This document shows positions 52,219 to 61,164 of a DNA stretch of 64,000 bases, piece by piece; position 1 is the first letter of the stretch; each line of letters starts with the position of its first letter. The DNA is taken from positions 651,645-715,644 of the forward strand of contig JAIUPK010000001.1 of NCBI GenBank assembly GCA_020160915.1. The letters are read 5' to 3'. The notes under the pieces were generated by a model. It had not been told where the DNA came from. It searched no databases and saw nothing but the letters and a program-made list of their open reading frames with translations. The position numbers were made by a program, and so were the translations under genes. Source of the stretch: Actinomycetota bacterium (GTDB lineage: Bacteria > Actinomycetota > Actinomycetes > Actinomycetales > Microbacteriaceae).

Positions 52219-54150
52219 CTACGGCTGCATGTGGTCGCGCCAGTTGCCGCTCTCGATCACCGGATGCTTCTTGGCCATCGCCTCGTCGTAGAGCACGCCC
52301 GGCACTATGCGACCGTCAGCGAGCTCGACGGGGCCGCGGTACAGGCCAGGGGGTTCGCCTTCGATGACACGAAGCAACACGTCGATCGGCAGCGTGTACA
52401 GCTCGCCGGAGACGGCCACGCCATCCTTCTCCACCTCGTACATGCCGGGGTGAACGCCACCGATGTCGTGCATCCGGTACTTCGGAGCCGTCTTCATCTC
52501 GGCGATGAACTCGGCACCCTGCAGGTTGCCGTGCAGTCCGAGGCCACGCATGAGGGTTCCGTTGACGAAGAGCAGGTCATCCTGAAGCACGACCTCCTTG
52601 TCCTTGCGCGCCGCCCAACCGAAGCCGAGCAGCAGGATCATGAGGAAGGCGTACCCGAGCGAGACACCCGGTGAGGCGTTGATCCCGACCTGCGCAGCGT
52701 TGATCAGGCCGAAGAATGACAGCACCATACAGATGCCCGACGTCACCGCCGCCGCGTACATCCGTCGGTCGATCACGAACACGGCAATCGAGCCCAGCAA
52801 CACGCCCGCCAACACCGCGCCCGACCCGAACAGCGCGAGCCCCTGGTAGATCACGCCATTGCCCGCGAGCTTGTCGAGGCCCACCTCCGCGGCATTGGTG
52901 CCAGCCGCACCGAGCGAGTTGTCGATCAGGCCGGATGCCCACTGCGCCAAGCTCGGCAACATCGCAAGGATGATCGCCGGGGCGTAGCGCAGCGCGCTCA
53001 CGTTGGTCGCCTGTGCGCCGATCACCAGACCGATGAACAGCAGGATCGGCACCAGCGCCTGCATCGGGAATATCGCGAGGAACAGACCGACCAGACCGCT
53101 GAAGCAGACCAGCGCAACGACGATTCCGGTGACCAGCGAGTAGCCGATGCGACCACCGACCTTCTTCCAGCCGGGGTGGCCGATGTAGACGGCCGGCGGG
53201 AACGGCGAGCCGAGGAACGACCCGATGATCGCGCCCAGGCCATCGGCGGTCAGAACCGCGCGAGCCGAGTACCGGTCACCGGCGGCCGCCGCCGATTCGA
53301 CGTTGGTCATGGCCTCGGTGAAGTTGTAGATACCGAGCGGGATGGCCGTCGCCAGCAGCGGGGCGATGTCCTGAAGGCCCGCGAGAACCTCACCACCGGG
53401 AATCGGGAAGTAGATGCCGATCGACGCGATCGACTCAGCGACCGCGCTCGGCTTGAGGATGTCCGACCACCCGAGCAGCACGGCGATCCACGCGATCACG
53501 GTGCCCGCAACCACGGCGACGAGGCCGACGGGAGCGTTGAACGGCATCTTCCGGAACCCGAGCCAGCCGACGAGGATGAAGCCGAAGGTCACGAATGCGA
53601 TCCACGGCGCCTCCCACATCTGAGCGGCCGGGCTCATCGAGATGAACGTGATGGAGATACCCGCGAGGGCACCGAGCATTGCCGCGCGCGGCGTCCACTT
53701 GCGAATCCAAGGACCGAAGATCGCACCCAGCAGAATGATGAACCCGACAATGAACGCCCACGCAAGTCCCGCGTGCCACGCCTTCAGCGGGTCACCCGAC
53801 TGCAGGAACACCGGCAGCATGACGACGAGCACGACGATGAACATGTGCGGCACGCTCGGCCCGTAGGGCAGAGCCGCGACATCCGTTCGGTTCTCCCGTC
53901 TGGCGAGGCGTCTGGCAAGAATCGCGTACCAGATGTTGCCCAACGGCAGCGCAATACCCAGCGCCGGGAGGATGCGACCGAAGACGACGTTGTCTGGCAT
54001 CTGGATGACCGCCAGGCAGAGCCCGGACAGCACGATCACGTTGAGCAGGACGTTGGTGCCGAGCCCGAACAGCCCGTTCCAGTCGCCCTTGACCCACCAC
54101 TTGATCTGCACCGGTGCAGAAGTGGTGGTCGCGGTGGAGTTGCTACTCAT
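52219..54150 (-). CDS. NCS2-type nucleobase/ureide permease fused to an allophanate-hydrolase C-terminal-like domain
   Basis: 643 residues. Residues 1 to about 520 form a 12-14 span transporter of the NCS2 type (GTNVLLNVIVLSGL; YNFTEAMTNVESAAAAGDRYSA; GSPFPPAVYIGHPGWKKVGG). From about 525 to the end the chain is soluble: FVNGTLMRGLGLHGNLQGA, then MKTAPKYRMHDIGG, LYTLPIDVLLRVI and VELADGRIVPGVLYDE, a pattern that matches the C-terminal domain of allophanate hydrolase. That domain has been reported to decarboxylate N-carboxycarbamate. The fusion, and the amidase and carbamate kinase in the operon, suggest a ureido or biuret-type substrate. Last gene of the six-gene operon. Confidence 0.85.
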   Translation of the reverse strand: MSSNSTATTTSAPVQIKWWVKGDWNGLFGLGTNVLLNVIVLSGLCLAVIQMPDNVVFGRILPALGIALPLGNIWYAILARRLARRENRTDVAALPYGPSVPHMFIVVLVVMLPVFLQSGDPLKAWHAGLAWAFIVGFIILLGAIFGPWIRKWTPRAAMLGALAGISITFISMSPAAQMWEAPWIAFVTFGFILVGWLGFRKMPFNAPVGLVAVVAGTVIAWIAVLLGWSDILKPSAVAESIASIGIYFPIPGGEVLAGLQDIAPLLATAIPLGIYNFTEAMTNVESAAAAGDRYSARAVLTADGLGAIIGSFLGSPFPPAVYIGHPGWKKVGGRIGYSLVTGIVVALVCFSGLVGLFLAIFPMQALVPILLFIGLVIGAQATNVSALRYAPAIILAMLPSLAQWASGLIDNSLGAAGTNAAEVGLDKLAGNGVIYQGLALFGSGAVLAGVLLGSIAVFVIDRRMYAAAVTSGICMVLSFFGLINAAQVGINASPGVSLGYAFLMILLLGFGWAARKDKEVVLQDDLLFVNGTLMRGLGLHGNLQGAEFIAEMKTAPKYRMHDIGGVHPGMYEVEKDGVAVSGELYTLPIDVLLRVIEGEPPGLYRGPVELADGRIVPGVLYDEAMAKKHPVIESGNWRDHMQP

Positions 54151-54857
54151 TTCTTTGCTCCAATCTCGGTGGTTGCCGAATCGACTGCGTCTAGGAGACT
54201 CGTCGACGTGCCGACCCAGCCGACGATTCCGCCCTGGGCCTTGAACATGTTGAGCGCCGACTCGTAGAACTCAGCGAAGTACGAGCCGGTGCAGTCGGAC
54301 AGGATGAGGCACTCGAAACCGCGGTCGTTCGCCTCGCGGGCTGTCGACTGAACGCACACCTCAGTGGTGACCCCCGTGATGATGAGCTGCTCGATCCCCT
54401 TGGCGCGCAGGATCGTCTCGAGGTCGGTGGCGTAGAACGCCCCCTTGCCGGGCTTGTCGAGCACCACTTCGCCCTCGATGGGTGCGAGCTCCGGAATGAT
54501 CTCGTGCCCGGCCGAGCCGCGAGTCAGCAATCGACCCATCGGGCCGTCGTCGCCGATGCGAAGCGTCGGGTTGCCACGATCCCGCTTGGCCGGGAACAGG
54601 TCGGCGAGATCCTCGCGATGGCCCTCCCTGGTGTGGATGACCATCCACCCCTTCTCACGGAACATGTCGAGCACTGCGCGGGTCGGCTTGATCGAGCCGC
54701 GCAGTGTGGAGACGTCGTTGCCGAGTGACTCCCCGAAGCCACCCGTCTCCATGAAGTCGCGCTGGAAGTCGATACACAGCAGCGCCACCTTCTTCGGGTC
54801 GAACGTGAACCCGTACGGTTCTGCCGGCACCGTGACGGTGCCAGTCGTCTCATTCAT
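54147..54857 (-). CDS. Isochorismatase-like cysteine hydrolase, biuret-hydrolase-like
   Basis: 236 residues with the cysteine-hydrolase catalytic set: D34 in CIDFQRDF, K135 in LDKPGKGAF, C168 in TTEVCVQST. In addition Q208 in FKAQGG matches a substrate glutamine of biuret hydrolase. Long identical or near-identical segments to what I recall of biuret hydrolase include IHTREGHREDLADL, LLTRG, IIPELAPIEGE and EANDRGFECL. It would hydrolyse one amide of biuret or a like compound to release ammonia. Related ureidoacrylate or N-carbamoylsarcosine amidases are alternatives. ATGA overlap with the permease gene behind it. Confidence 0.82.
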   Translation of the reverse strand: MNETTGTVTVPAEPYGFTFDPKKVALLCIDFQRDFMETGGFGESLGNDVSTLRGSIKPTRAVLDMFREKGWMVIHTREGHREDLADLFPAKRDRGNPTLRIGDDGPMGRLLTRGSAGHEIIPELAPIEGEVVLDKPGKGAFYATDLETILRAKGIEQLIITGVTTEVCVQSTAREANDRGFECLILSDCTGSYFAEFYESALNMFKAQGGIVGWVGTSTSLLDAVDSATTEIGAKK

Positions 54858-54872
54858 GCGTGACCTCTCTAC

Positions 54873-55844
54873 TCAGCCGTTCTTCGTGACGATAGTTCCC
54901 GCGGTGCCGGCGAGAGCATCCGGAAGCTTGGAGATCGAGGTGATGATGGCGCGCGTTCCGCCCGCCTCGATGAAGTCGATCGCTGACGCCACCTTCGGGC
55001 CCATCGACCCCGGGGGAAACTGCCCGGCAGCGAGGTGCTCGCGGAGCTCATCGACGCCCACAGTGCGCAGCGCACGCTGCCCGGGAGCGTTGAAGTCGAC
55101 ATAGACCTCGTCGACCCCGGTGACGAGAACTAGAGTGCCGACGCCGATCTGCCCGGCCAGCAGTGCAGATGCCCGATCCTTGTCGATGACCGCATCGACC
55201 GGATGCCACCCCGCCGAGTCGCGCACCACCGGAATGCCTCCCCCGCCGGCCGCGATCACGACAGCGCCGCTGTCGACCAGGGTGCGGATCTGGCTCGCCT
55301 CGATGATCGTCTTCGGAATCGGGCTCGCCACAACGCGGCGGTAGGTGTTCTCCCCCATCTCGGTCACCACCCACCCCTCCTCAGCGACGCGCAGCCGCGC
55401 CACCTCGGCGGTGAGCTGCCCACCGATCGGCTTGGTCGGCTTCTCGAAGGCCGGATCGTCGGCGTCCACCTCGGCGTGAGTCAGAACCGCAACCGCCCGG
55501 ATGCCGCTGTGCCGCGCATCGAGGGCGGAGTCGATCGCGACGGCGAGCATGTGACCGATGCCACCCTGCGAGTCGGCGACCGCGAGCCACAACGGAAGGG
55601 CGGGCAGGCCCTCGACCATGGCATCCGGTGCCACGAGCTCGCCGCGGCGCAGAATGTAGCCCACCTGCGGGCCATTGCCGTGGGTGACGACGGCGGTCCA
55701 GCCGTCGACCACCAGGGCGGCGACCGACTCCGCGAAGGTGGCGGCGCGCTCGAGCTGACGGTCGACAGAGCCGGGCTCGCCGTCGAGCACCAGGGCGTTA
55801 CCGCCGATGGCGATCAGTACGGTGTCGTCGTTCGTGGCCGTCAT
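54873..55844 (-). CDS. Carbamate kinase
   Basis: 323 residues of the amino-acid-kinase fold: IAIGGNALV start, VVTHGNGPQVGY, GGGGIPV and VIDKDRASALLA. It makes ATP and carbamate from carbamoyl phosphate and ADP; carbamate then breaks down to ammonia and CO2. The equivalent gene in the E. coli allantoin cluster is ybcF (allK). It overlaps the DUF1116 gene by four bases and lies 15 bases before the amidase gene. Confidence 0.93.
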   Translation of the reverse strand: MTATNDDTVLIAIGGNALVLDGEPGSVDRQLERAATFAESVAALVVDGWTAVVTHGNGPQVGYILRRGELVAPDAMVEGLPALPLWLAVADSQGGIGHMLAVAIDSALDARHSGIRAVAVLTHAEVDADDPAFEKPTKPIGGQLTAEVARLRVAEEGWVVTEMGENTYRRVVASPIPKTIIEASQIRTLVDSGAVVIAAGGGGIPVVRDSAGWHPVDAVIDKDRASALLAGQIGVGTLVLVTGVDEVYVDFNAPGQRALRTVGVDELREHLAAGQFPPGSMGPKVASAIDFIEAGGTRAIITSISKLPDALAGTAGTIVTKNG

Positions 55845-57238
55845 GTGTGTGCTCTCTGCTCGGCGAGGAATCGGGCTGCCTTGAGGAAGACCTCGCTCGG
55901 CGCGGTCACGATGCCCGCGCCGATCTGGCCGACGCCCGCCTCCTTGTGCGCGATGCCCGTGTTGATGAGCGGCAGCACGCCGGTGTCGAGAACCTTGAGC
56001 ACGTCGATACCCGACGGGGTGCCAGCGAAGTTCAGCGGCGGCAGAGGGTACGCCGGGTGCGGACCGAGCGTGATGCGGCGCATCGAGCGGGTCGCGGCGA
56101 GCGCATCGTTCGGGGTGCCCCCGACGAACTGGGTGATCGCGGGGGATGCCGCCATCGCGAATCCGCCGAGGCCGAGAGTCTCGGTGATGGCCGAGTCCCC
56201 GAGGTCAGGGTTGGCGTCTTCGGGTCCGAAGCCGGGGAAGAACAGTCCATCCGCGGGGCCGACGGGGGTGGTGAACCACTCGGTTCCGCTCCCGGCGACC
56301 CGAAGGCCGAACTCCACCCCATTGCGCGCCATCGCGGTGACGAGAGTGGAGTTCTCGACGCCGATCGCGGCATCCAGAGCCAGCTTGGCGGCGGCCATGG
56401 AGATGTTGAGAGCGAAGTGATCGTTGCCCGCCAGGAAGGCGAGCACCGCGACGCTGTCGGAATTGGGTTCCAGCTCGGCGATCGTCGGCGCGAGTCGGCG
56501 GGCCAGGAGCGAGGTCGCTGCGACGTTGCGGTTGTGACCCTCGTCGCCCATCGACAGTGCCTGACCGATGAGCGAGGTGACGTCGATCGGGCCGTACTTC
56601 TCGAGCGTGCGGTCGAGCACCGGGCCGAGCACATCGCGCATCCAGGTGAGCCGAGTGATGACTTCGGAGTCGTACGCACCGAACCGCAGCACCTTGCCGA
56701 GGCCCTCGTTGAGGCTCGCAAACGCCTGCCTGCCGTCGTCGAGGTCGGTCGCCACCAGCACCGGCATGGATGGCGCGATGACTCCCGCCATCGGGCCAAC
56801 AGCCCCGTGGTGGTGACAGGGTGCGACTGCGATCTCGCCGGAGTCGAGCATCCTGATCGCCTCGTCGGCGTTGTCGGCCCAGCCTTCGAACAGTGTCGCG
56901 CCGATGAGCGCGCCTCGCATCGGGCCGCACATGCGCTCAACCTCGATGGGCGGACCGGCGTGCAGCAACGTGCGGCCCTCGGCGATGCCGGGCATCACCT
57001 CGCGGGCGGGTCGGATGCGCGTGAGCTGCGGCTTCACGGCGTGCACCTTCGCGATGGCGACGGCGTTCGCGGCATCCGTCACCTCGGTGTCGAGGGTCAG
57101 CGCGAGGCGAGCCACGTCGGCGTCGCCGAATGCCGGCGGACGCCAGTCGAGCTGCGTCACCTGCGCCGCGGGAACGCCCTCTACGATCAACGGGAGGCCA
57201 GCGTTGATCACGCTGAGTTCGTCGGTAAGGATGCTCAT
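55841..57238 (-). CDS. DUF1116 protein, AllG (YlbE)-type carbamoyltransferase subunit
   Basis: 465 residues of the DUF1116 family (VAPCHHHGAVGPMAGV; MGDEGHNRNVAATSLLARRL; FFPGFGPEDANPDLGDSAITETLGLGGFAMAASPA). In E. coli the homologue YlbE is a part of the oxamate carbamoyltransferase with FdrA and YlbF. The cluster of all three subunits and the kinase in one operon makes the same reaction type likely here. ATGA overlaps join it to both neighbours. Confidence 0.88.
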   Translation of the reverse strand: MSILTDELSVINAGLPLIVEGVPAAQVTQLDWRPPAFGDADVARLALTLDTEVTDAANAVAIAKVHAVKPQLTRIRPAREVMPGIAEGRTLLHAGPPIEVERMCGPMRGALIGATLFEGWADNADEAIRMLDSGEIAVAPCHHHGAVGPMAGVIAPSMPVLVATDLDDGRQAFASLNEGLGKVLRFGAYDSEVITRLTWMRDVLGPVLDRTLEKYGPIDVTSLIGQALSMGDEGHNRNVAATSLLARRLAPTIAELEPNSDSVAVLAFLAGNDHFALNISMAAAKLALDAAIGVENSTLVTAMARNGVEFGLRVAGSGTEWFTTPVGPADGLFFPGFGPEDANPDLGDSAITETLGLGGFAMAASPAITQFVGGTPNDALAATRSMRRITLGPHPAYPLPPLNFAGTPSGIDVLKVLDTGVLPLINTGIAHKEAGVGQIGAGIVTAPSEVFLKAARFLAEQRAHT

Positions 57239-58692
57239 GCAACACCTCCCGCGGCCAGTCGGGCCGCCGCCGCATTGGTCTCGGCGAGCACGACGCCCGC
57301 ACTGGTCAGGATGCCGCGCTGCCGCGCCAGCCCCTGCGGATCACCCGCCGTACCGCACACCGAGCCAACAACCAGCAGCGTTCTGCCGTCCGCCGCGGCC
57401 GCGGCTTTCGCCTGAGCCACCGCCGTCGCCACGGGTGTTGCGGGGTCGGTGTTCGCCCCGTAGCCGAGAACGAGGTCGAGCAGGATCGTGCCGACGGTGG
57501 CATCCGAGCCCGCCGCCGCGATCCTCTCGGCCCGCGACTCGGGGTCGATCATCGGATGCGGCTTGCCCGCCGTGTACTCGTCGTCGCCGAGGTCGATGAT
57601 CTCGGCGACGACTCCGGCGCGCTTGAGGATGATCTTCGACTCCGACGCGAGCGTGCCACCCGTGTAGAGGCCGAGCACGCGACCGGGCGGCGCATGCACC
57701 GGCTCGGGCTCCGTGACCGTGAACGGGTGCCCAGCGAGCCCGGCCGCGGCGAGCGCGCCCCCCTCGAGAGTGCCGCGCACCAGGACGCCGTCGGTGTCAG
57801 AGTCGTCTTGGCCGAGGAAGCAGGCGACGACCGGGGTTCCCTTGGCGGCGATGCCGGAGAGCCGGGCCAGCAGCGCGTCGGCGACCTCGGGTGCCGGGGG
57901 CTTCGAGACCATCATGATGACCGTCGTGTCGGGGTCGTCGATCAGGAAGTCGAGAGCGAGGTTCGCCATCAGGCCGCCCACCTCGGCCGACAGGTCGCGA
58001 CCGCCGACACCGATCAGCTGCGACACTCCGGCGCCCGCGCCGTCGAGCAGCCCCGACACCTCCTGTGCGCCGGTTCCCGAGGCGGCGACGATGCCGACCG
58101 ACCCTCGCGCCACCGCGTTCGCGAAACCGAGCGGCACGCCGTCGAGGATCGCGGTGCCGCAGTCCGGGCCCATCATGAGCAGTCGCTTCTCAACTGCGAG
58201 TGTCTTGAGCCGCACCTCGTCGGCCACGGCCACGTTGTCGGAGAAGCAGAGAACGTGCATTCCCCCGCGCAGCGCCTGCTCGGCAACGACGGGCGCGTAG
58301 GTTCCGGCGATCGAGATTGCGACCAGGTTGGCGGGATGCTCCGCCAGGGCTGCGACGCTGACGCCCTCGTCGATCGTCCCCGGTCGTTGCTCCTCGGTTG
58401 CCGACCCGGCGTCCACAGCCGTCAGCCCCGCCTCGGCTGCGTCGAGTGCCGCCGTCACGATCTCGGAGTCGGTGCCGCGCACCACGAAGACAAGATCGTC
58501 GGGGGCTGCGGTGAGTCCGTCGGGAAGCATGCCCGAGTCGGCCAGGATGCCGAGGTTCGCGGGAGTAGCCATGACAGCACCGACCCGCACGACCCCGTCG
58601 CGCTTCTCCGTCGTCGATGCGATCGCCATCAGGGCGACCGAGTCGCGGTAGAAGTGCGGGAGCACTCGGGAGGAGAGAACCGTGTCGCTCAT
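57235..58692 (-). CDS. FdrA (AllF)-type acyl-CoA-synthetase-like carbamoyltransferase subunit
   Basis: 485 residues from ATG 58692. The fold is like succinyl-CoA synthetase alpha/beta: a GPDCGTAIL motif with C178, VGIVAASGTGAQEVSGLLD, GVGGRDLSAEVGG and a late GLYTGGTLASES. FdrA is the largest subunit of the oxamate carbamoyltransferase. ATGA overlaps bind it to the DUF2877 and DUF1116 genes. The SAG-type glycine loops would bind phosphate of carbamoyl phosphate (inference). Confidence 0.88.
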   Translation of the reverse strand: MSDTVLSSRVLPHFYRDSVALMAIASTTEKRDGVVRVGAVMATPANLGILADSGMLPDGLTAAPDDLVFVVRGTDSEIVTAALDAAEAGLTAVDAGSATEEQRPGTIDEGVSVAALAEHPANLVAISIAGTYAPVVAEQALRGGMHVLCFSDNVAVADEVRLKTLAVEKRLLMMGPDCGTAILDGVPLGFANAVARGSVGIVAASGTGAQEVSGLLDGAGAGVSQLIGVGGRDLSAEVGGLMANLALDFLIDDPDTTVIMMVSKPPAPEVADALLARLSGIAAKGTPVVACFLGQDDSDTDGVLVRGTLEGGALAAAGLAGHPFTVTEPEPVHAPPGRVLGLYTGGTLASESKIILKRAGVVAEIIDLGDDEYTAGKPHPMIDPESRAERIAAAGSDATVGTILLDLVLGYGANTDPATPVATAVAQAKAAAAADGRTLLVVGSVCGTAGDPQGLARQRGILTSAGVVLAETNAAAARLAAGGVA

Positions 58693-59540
58693 GCGGCACC
58701 CTTCGTTCGATGCGCGAGCTCCGCTCGCAGTGTGGCGGCCAAGCCGGTGAGAAGGTCGACGCCGGATGTCGCGCCCCACCGGCTCGCACACGCGAGGATC
58801 GTGCGGGCGGGCATCCCGTCGACCATGCCGTCGACGAGCTGGTAGACGTGCTCCGCGAAGCGACCGGATGCCGCGGCCACGATGTAGTGGCGCGAGGCCG
58901 CCGTCGTCGCGGCGAGCAGTGGGGTCACCGCTGCGGACAGTCGGCTCGCCGCATCCGCCAGGCCGAGTGCAGCGAGGGCGGCAAGCGTGCCGACCACCAT
59001 GTCGTCACCGGACGGGGTGGTGCCGGGGCCAGCACCGATGAGCTCCGGCAGCAGCACGCGCGGGTCGCCGTGGAGGGCAGCCTCAGCGAGTGCCGGGGCG
59101 AGTGACCGCACCCGGGCGAGGCCGCCGTCGAAGGATGCCGCGGGGGCAGCGTTGCCCCGTGCGAGCTCGGCGCTGACCGCATGCACCGCGCGGGCATCGA
59201 GGTGTCGGGGGGTGAAGTGCAGATCGACCGGCACGAGAGTTGCGACCCGCGACCAGGCGGAGAGGTCCACGGGATGCCCGGGCGCGACGGCCGAGAGGTC
59301 GCGACGGACACGGGCGAACTCGGCCCCATTCGGAAGGCACACACCTCCGGGGGTGACGCCGCCGCTCGCGTTGGCAATCGTCAGCAGGCGCTGGGTCGTG
59401 GTCGATCGGAGTACGACGGCCGATTGTCCGAGATGGACGATCAGCTGGTATCCAGCTGAGAACCCGTCGGCGTCGCTGACACCGAGCGTCGCATCGATGC
59501 GAGCGAGATCGGGTTCCGCAATCATTGCCGCCATCGCCAT
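58689..59540 (-). CDS. DUF2877 protein, AllH (YlbF)-type carbamoyltransferase subunit
   Basis: About 283 residues from ATG 59540 (starts at 59534, 59525 or a TTG at 59561 are possible; no clear ribosome site). The DUF2877 hallmark is LIGAGPGTTPSGDDMVVGTLAAL, followed by HYIVAAASGRFAEHVYQLVDGM. In E. coli YlbF belongs with FdrA and YlbE. It heads the operon and lies back to back with the PucR gene, across a repeat-rich control region. Confidence 0.83.
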   Translation of the reverse strand: MAMAAMIAEPDLARIDATLGVSDADGFSAGYQLIVHLGQSAVVLRSTTTQRLLTIANASGGVTPGGVCLPNGAEFARVRRDLSAVAPGHPVDLSAWSRVATLVPVDLHFTPRHLDARAVHAVSAELARGNAAPAASFDGGLARVRSLAPALAEAALHGDPRVLLPELIGAGPGTTPSGDDMVVGTLAALAALGLADAASRLSAAVTPLLAATTAASRHYIVAAASGRFAEHVYQLVDGMVDGMPARTILACASRWGATSGVDLLTGLAATLRAELAHRTKGAA

Positions 59541-59592
59541 ACTTGGGAATAGTAGGGTCAACGATCACGGTATGGCTCGGTCCGGAAAGGAC

Positions 59593-59625
59593 GACAATCC
59601 GGGCGGCGATTGTCCAGAAGGGACA
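59593..59625. promoter_or_regulatory. Overlapping inverted repeats, candidate PucR operator
   Basis: GACAATC (59593-59599) and GATTGTC (59608-59614) form one dyad; TGTCC (59611-59615) and GGACA (59621-59625) form a second that shares the middle arm. The half site is TTGTCC/GGACAA. It lies between the divergent PucR gene and the carbamoyl operon and reaches to the PucR ribosome site. Confidence 0.5.
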
Positions 59626-59636
59626 AAGGAGTTGAT

Positions 59637-61136
59637 GTGAGCACGATCACAGTGCGTGAGGTTCTCACTCTGCCCGTGCTCCGCGGCACGTTCGTCGTCG
59701 CCGGGCAACGCGGTCTGAGCCGCGCCGTCACCGGGGTGAACGTGATGGAGGTTCCCGACATCGAGTCGTTCGTCAAGGGGGGCGAGCTCCTCCTCACGAC
59801 GGCGTACCCGCTGCGAGAGCATCCCGAAGATCTGAGCACCCTCGTGCGCACACTCTCTCGCCTCGGTCTGGCCGGTCTTGCGGTCAAGACCGGCCGGTAC
59901 CTGGAGAAGCTTCCCGACGAAGCCTTGGCGGTGGCGAACGAGCTCGACTTTCCGGTGATGCTGGTCGCCGAGCACACCTCGTTCAACGAGGTCATCGGCG
60001 CCGTGCTCGCCGTCGTGCTGACCGAGTATGGGGCCGAGCCGGCGGGCGCGGAAGCGATCCGGGAGCGTCTCACCGGTGTGGCGCTCGCCGGCGGTGGGCT
60101 CGTCGAGATCGCCCGAACCCTGGCCGGGGCACTGGGACGGCACGTCGGCATCCTCGATCCCGACGGTGCATTGCTCGGCGAGGGGGGCGGCGGCGAACGC
60201 TCCGGCAACGACGAGACACACGAGTCATGGTCGTTCCCGATCACCGTGGGTGGCACCGAACGGGGGCGCATCGTCGTGCGCGGCGACGACGAACCGACGC
60301 TGGGCCAGCGGCGACTCATCCGGCAAGCCTGCTTCGCAGCCGGGATGCACATCGCGCAGGCCGTGGCGAGCCTCGAACTCGACCGCCAGATGCGGGTGCT
60401 CTTCCTCGAGGAGCTGCTCGCGGGCAAGACCATCGACGAATCCCTTGCTCGCGAGCGGTCACGTCTGTTCGGCTGGGACTTCGGCTCCGATCACGTCGTC
60501 GTGCTCGCCCGGCTGAGTCACGAGCTTGCGGATGCCACGGTCGCCCGCGCCGCCGAGACCGGGTTCATCAGGGGAGCGGTCGCGTGGGCGCGCGGGCAGG
60601 AGGCGGTCGCGATCGTGCCGGCGGCGAGCATCCCGGGGGACGGGACGCCGTGGGTCGAGGCGGCGCATTGGGGTGAGACGCTCGCGCGGCTCGGCGGCGG
60701 GAAGGTCACGGTCGCCACGGGAAGCGTCGCGGAGTCACCGTCGCGGCTCGCGGAATCCCACAGCGCCGCCCGGTCAACGCTCGCTATCGCCCAGGCGACC
60801 GGACGCGCGAACGCCCGCCACGACCTGCTCGCGCTCGAGCGAGTGATTCTCTCGGTGCCCGACGACCTGCTCGCCGAGCTCGTCGCTGCCGAGCTCGGCC
60901 CGCTGATCGCGGTCGACGCCGCTACCGGCTCGGAGCTGTGCGAGACGCTCGAGATGTTTCTCGGCACGGGCAACGCCGCGGATGCCGCTCGCCGACTGTT
61001 CATCCACTACAACACGATGAAGCACCGGATGTCGCGCATCTCCGACCTCATCGGTGTCGACCTGCACGACCCGCGTGCCCGCCTCAAGCTCGCCTTCGCG
61101 CTGCAGGTGCGCAAGTTGGTGGCGCTTCCGGAGTGA
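59637..61136 (+). CDS. PucR-family transcriptional regulator
   Basis: 499 residues from GTG 59637, after AAAGGAG. The N-terminal PucR domain (VREVLTLPVLRGTFVVAGQRG, NVMEVPDIESFVKGGELLLTTAYPL) senses a purine or ureide-type ligand. A GGDEF-like region follows, and the C-terminal helix-turn-helix is ARRLFIHYNTMKHRMSRISDLIGVDL. PucR-type proteins regulate purine, allantoin and other nitrogen catabolism. Divergent from the operon it most likely controls. Confidence 0.92.
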   Translation: MSTITVREVLTLPVLRGTFVVAGQRGLSRAVTGVNVMEVPDIESFVKGGELLLTTAYPLREHPEDLSTLVRTLSRLGLAGLAVKTGRYLEKLPDEALAVANELDFPVMLVAEHTSFNEVIGAVLAVVLTEYGAEPAGAEAIRERLTGVALAGGGLVEIARTLAGALGRHVGILDPDGALLGEGGGGERSGNDETHESWSFPITVGGTERGRIVVRGDDEPTLGQRRLIRQACFAAGMHIAQAVASLELDRQMRVLFLEELLAGKTIDESLARERSRLFGWDFGSDHVVVLARLSHELADATVARAAETGFIRGAVAWARGQEAVAIVPAASIPGDGTPWVEAAHWGETLARLGGGKVTVATGSVAESPSRLAESHSAARSTLAIAQATGRANARHDLLALERVILSVPDDLLAELVAAELGPLIAVDAATGSELCETLEMFLGTGNAADAARRLFIHYNTMKHRMSRISDLIGVDLHDPRARLKLAFALQVRKLVALPE

Positions 61137-61164
61137 TCTCGGCAGACCCAGTCGCGGCCGGGTG

